Of a DNA stretch of 64,000 bases, positions 62,034 to 64,000 are shown piece by piece; position 1 is the first letter of the stretch; the number at the start of each line of letters is the position of its first letter. The DNA lies in the NCBI RefSeq assembly GCF_003020125.1, contig NZ_PYFW01000007.1, positions 248,001 to 312,000 on the forward strand, given 5' to 3'. Under the pieces are notes generated by a model, which saw nothing but the letters and a program-made list of their open reading frames with translations, had not been told where the DNA came from and did not search any database. This DNA comes from Bradyrhizobium sp. MOS003. GTDB taxonomy: Bacteria; Pseudomonadota; Alphaproteobacteria; Rhizobiales; Xanthobacteraceae. A program made the position numbers and the translations under genes.

Positions 62034-62226
62034 AGCCGCGCTTGCGGCCCGGCCCGAATTCATCCATCATTTGCGGGAAGAATGTTCGAAGCGACAAAGC
62101 GCTAGCGGCGCTGCTTCGCAAAGCGCCCGCGCGTGAAACCGGCGCCAAGCAAAACTGTTAGTTGAAGACTCGAAGAACAAGTCCGCGCCGCCAACAGGCG
62201 GACGGGTCCGATTCAGGGAGGCAACA

Positions 62227-62655
62227 ATGACGGTACGTTCCATTCTCAACACCAAGGGCCACCAGATCATGAGCGTCGAGCCCGACGCGAAGCTGGCTGC
62301 CGCGGTCAAGCTGCTCGGTGAGAAGAAGATCGGCGCGGTGCTGGTGATGAACCAGAGCCGGCTCGAGGGCATCCTGTCGGAGCGCGATATCGTCCGCGTT
62401 CTGGGCGAGCGCGGCGCCAGCGCGCTGGAGGAGCCGGTCACTCAGGTCATGACCCGCAAGGTGGTGACCTGCAAGGAGACCGACACGGTCGCCGAGCTCA
62501 TGGAGATGATGACGTCAGGCAAGTTCCGCCATCTGCCCGTGATCGACAATGGCAAGGTGGTCGGCCTGATCTCGATCGGCGACATCGTCAAGCGCCGGGT
62601 CCAGGAATACGAATCCGAGCAGGAAGCCCTGCGCGACTACATCAAGACGGCCTGA
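62227..62655 (+). CDS. CBS-pair domain protein
   Basis: 142 aa with two CBS motifs: VEPDAKLAAAVKLLGEKKIG...SERDIVRVLGERG and CKETDTVAELMEMMTSGKFR...LISIGDIVKRRVQEYE. Such stand-alone pairs bind adenosine nucleotides or S-adenosylmethionine and signal energy state. AGGGAGG precedes the ATG. Its stop abuts the convergent patatin gene with no gap. Confidence 0.94.
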   Translation: MTVRSILNTKGHQIMSVEPDAKLAAAVKLLGEKKIGAVLVMNQSRLEGILSERDIVRVLGERGASALEEPVTQVMTRKVVTCKETDTVAELMEMMTSGKFRHLPVIDNGKVVGLISIGDIVKRRVQEYESEQEALRDYIKTA

Positions 62656-63690
62656 TCAGGCCTGCTCGTCCGCTTTGGGCGCGTGGCCCGCGGGCGCCGG
62701 CGCCAGCACGTCGATCGCCTCCTCGATCGACTCCAGCGCGCGTTCGGCGGCGCGCGCGCCGTGGGCGATCAGGTCCTCGGAGCGATGGAAGTCGAACCAG
62801 CCGAACTGGCCGACCCGCGGCGAGATCAGGAGATCCGGCGGATCGCCGGCGAGGCGGGCGCGGGTGATGCGGTCCTGCATGATGTTGAAGGCGTCGACCA
62901 TCACCGAAGAGATGCCCGGGCGCCCGGCGCTGCCGAAGAACTCGCGCTTCATGGCTTTCTCGGCCGAGAATAGCCGCGGAAAGCGCCGCTTGGCCGTCGT
63001 CTCCTCGACCTGCGGCGTCACAGGTGCGGGCATCGCGCCGTGCGAATAGATCGTCGTGGAATGGGTGAAGATGTCGCTGGAAAGATTTGCGGCGATGACG
63101 ATTTCGGCGCCGAGCGCGCGGGCGGCCGAGACCGGCACCGGGTTGACCAGCGCACCGTCCACGAGCCAGCGATCGCCGATCAGCATAGGCTGGAAGATGC
63201 CGGGCAGCGCATAGGACGCGCGCATCGCATCGACCAGGCGGCCACGCGTCAGCCAGATCTCGTGACCGGTCCTGACCTCGGTCGCGACACTCGCGAACTT
63301 GACCGGCAAATCTTCGATCAGGGTTTGCCCAACCGCATCCTCGAGTCTGCTGGCCAGCTTCTCGCCGCGGAGCAGGCCGGAGCCGTTGAGGCGGATGTCG
63401 AGATAGCCGAGGATGTTGCGCATTCCCTGCAGGCTGCGCCCCCACTCCTCGAATGTCTCGAGCCGGCCGGCCGCATGGAGGCCGCCGACCACGGCTCCGA
63501 TGGAGGTGCCGACCACGACGTCGGGAACGATGCCGTTGGCGAGCAGGGTTCGGAGAATTCCGATATGGGCAAAGCCGCGCGCGGCGCCGCCACCGAGGGC
63601 GAGGCCGATGACCGGCCGGCGGGTGGGGCCAAGGCCAATCTTCTCACCGTTCGAGCCGTTCGCACCACGACCCTTCAAGATATCAAGCAC
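62656..63690 (-). CDS. Patatin-like phospholipase family protein
   Basis: 344 aa from GTG 63690, GGAGA seven bases upstream. Oxyanion GLALGGGAARGFAHIG (residues 29-44), nucleophile Ser63 in GTSIG, catalytic Asp178 in DGALVNP. Lipid acyl hydrolase of the RssA/YchK type. An open frame extends to 63960 but without family resemblance. Tail-to-tail with the CBS gene. Confidence 0.93.
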   Translation of the reverse strand: MLDILKGRGANGSNGEKIGLGPTRRPVIGLALGGGAARGFAHIGILRTLLANGIVPDVVVGTSIGAVVGGLHAAGRLETFEEWGRSLQGMRNILGYLDIRLNGSGLLRGEKLASRLEDAVGQTLIEDLPVKFASVATEVRTGHEIWLTRGRLVDAMRASYALPGIFQPMLIGDRWLVDGALVNPVPVSAARALGAEIVIAANLSSDIFTHSTTIYSHGAMPAPVTPQVEETTAKRRFPRLFSAEKAMKREFFGSAGRPGISSVMVDAFNIMQDRITRARLAGDPPDLLISPRVGQFGWFDFHRSEDLIAHGARAAERALESIEEAIDVLAPAPAGHAPKADEQA

Positions 63691-63934
63691 CGAAACTCTC
63701 CTACCCGGGCCAGCCCTCGACACCAGAGTAGGCATCGGACTTCCGCTGCACCAGAACGAGGGCCAAGCATGGTTTATACCGTTTGGGAAGCAGGGGGCAG
63801 CAGTTTGGCGAGGGCAGGTGGCCGCTGGGCTAATCACGCAAGCGTCAACCGGGTTCCATCCATCGGACCGAGCCCGTATTTCCTGGGGTTTCAGAGGCTT
63901 GAATTTGCCGCGTTTTCGGTGAAAAGCAGGAAGT

Positions 63935-64000
63935 ATGACACGCGGGGGTGACGGCATCATCGGATGGCGGCGCAGCGGCAGGCTGCTGCCGGCGCTGATC
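63935..64000 (+). CDS. Start of a further gene, truncated by the window edge
   Basis: ATG 63935 preceded by AGGAAG; 22 open codons MTRGGDGIIGWRRSGRLLPA to the edge, like a basic N-region followed by a hydrophobic start. Divergent from the patatin gene. Too short for a family call. Confidence 0.45.
   Translation, partial: MTRGGDGIIGWRRSGRLLPALI

Overview
This window is GC-rich chromosomal DNA from an alphaproteobacterium, most likely Bradyrhizobium or a close relative in the Nitrobacteraceae. The reasons are family content rather than any database match: a DUF3126 protein, a DUF920-type transglutaminase-like cysteine peptidase, a zf-CHCC protein, tandem peptide-type binding proteins, an Omp25/31-like beta-barrel, and palindromic repeats of the kinds scattered through Bradyrhizobium genomes. 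There is one tRNA (Leu, anticodon UAA). I saw no rRNA, CRISPR array, transposase, integrase or phage structural gene.

Layout. 1-6.5 kb: a partial M20 peptidase divergent from two near-identical SBP_bac_5 binding proteins, each with the same terminator hairpin, then a GT39-like glycosyltransferase. 6.5-14 kb: a Bcr/CflA efflux pump, a GT87-like membrane protein with an in-frame 15-bp tandem repeat, and a tightly packed minus-strand operon (methyltransferase, GT2, asparagine synthase, methyltransferase) that looks like surface glycan or glycolipid synthesis. 14-18.8 kb: a five-gene plus-strand operon with no obvious described counterpart, ending at tRNA-Leu. It encodes a lysozyme-like plus M15 peptidase protein, a CBS-like Cys-rich protein, a four-TM protein, an anchored SAF-like protein and a LecA-like lectin-fold protein. 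19-23 kb: a lipoprotein, an FAD monooxygenase with a zf-CHCC protein, a hypothetical and an alpha/beta hydrolase. 23-33 kb: three LysR regulators around a PaoABC-like molybdenum aldehyde oxidoreductase operon, an aldo/keto reductase, and DUF1330-like and YciI-like proteins.

33-41 kb: cysE, DUF3126, gamma-carbonic anhydrase, a 54-aa Rmf/CrpP-like protein, small secreted proteins and an outer-membrane barrel. 41-46.5 kb: a GntR/FCD regulator divergent from an ABC importer operon of the polyamine type (ATPase, Tat-exported binding protein, two permeases) that ends in a hydantoin/Asp-Glu racemase. 47-54 kb: a CYTH-CHAD protein, the cysteine peptidase, a double-PilZ protein, two MFS transporters and a zinc alcohol dehydrogenase. 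54-64 kb: VOC, GFA and cupin proteins, a DEAD-box helicase with a DbpA-like domain, a poly-Gly protein, a GNAT enzyme, a PF03640-type secreted repeat protein, a PAS_5 protein, a candidate structured small RNA, a rhomboid protease, a CBS protein, a patatin-like phospholipase and the start of one more gene.

The best candidate for an undescribed system is 14277-18730. Its proteins share a cell-wall and glycan theme, the genes are tightly coupled, and it lies beside a tRNA gene. Everything about its function is inference. Start sites were chosen by reading for Shine-Dalgarno (SD) matches, so several differ from the longest possible reading frame; these are noted.
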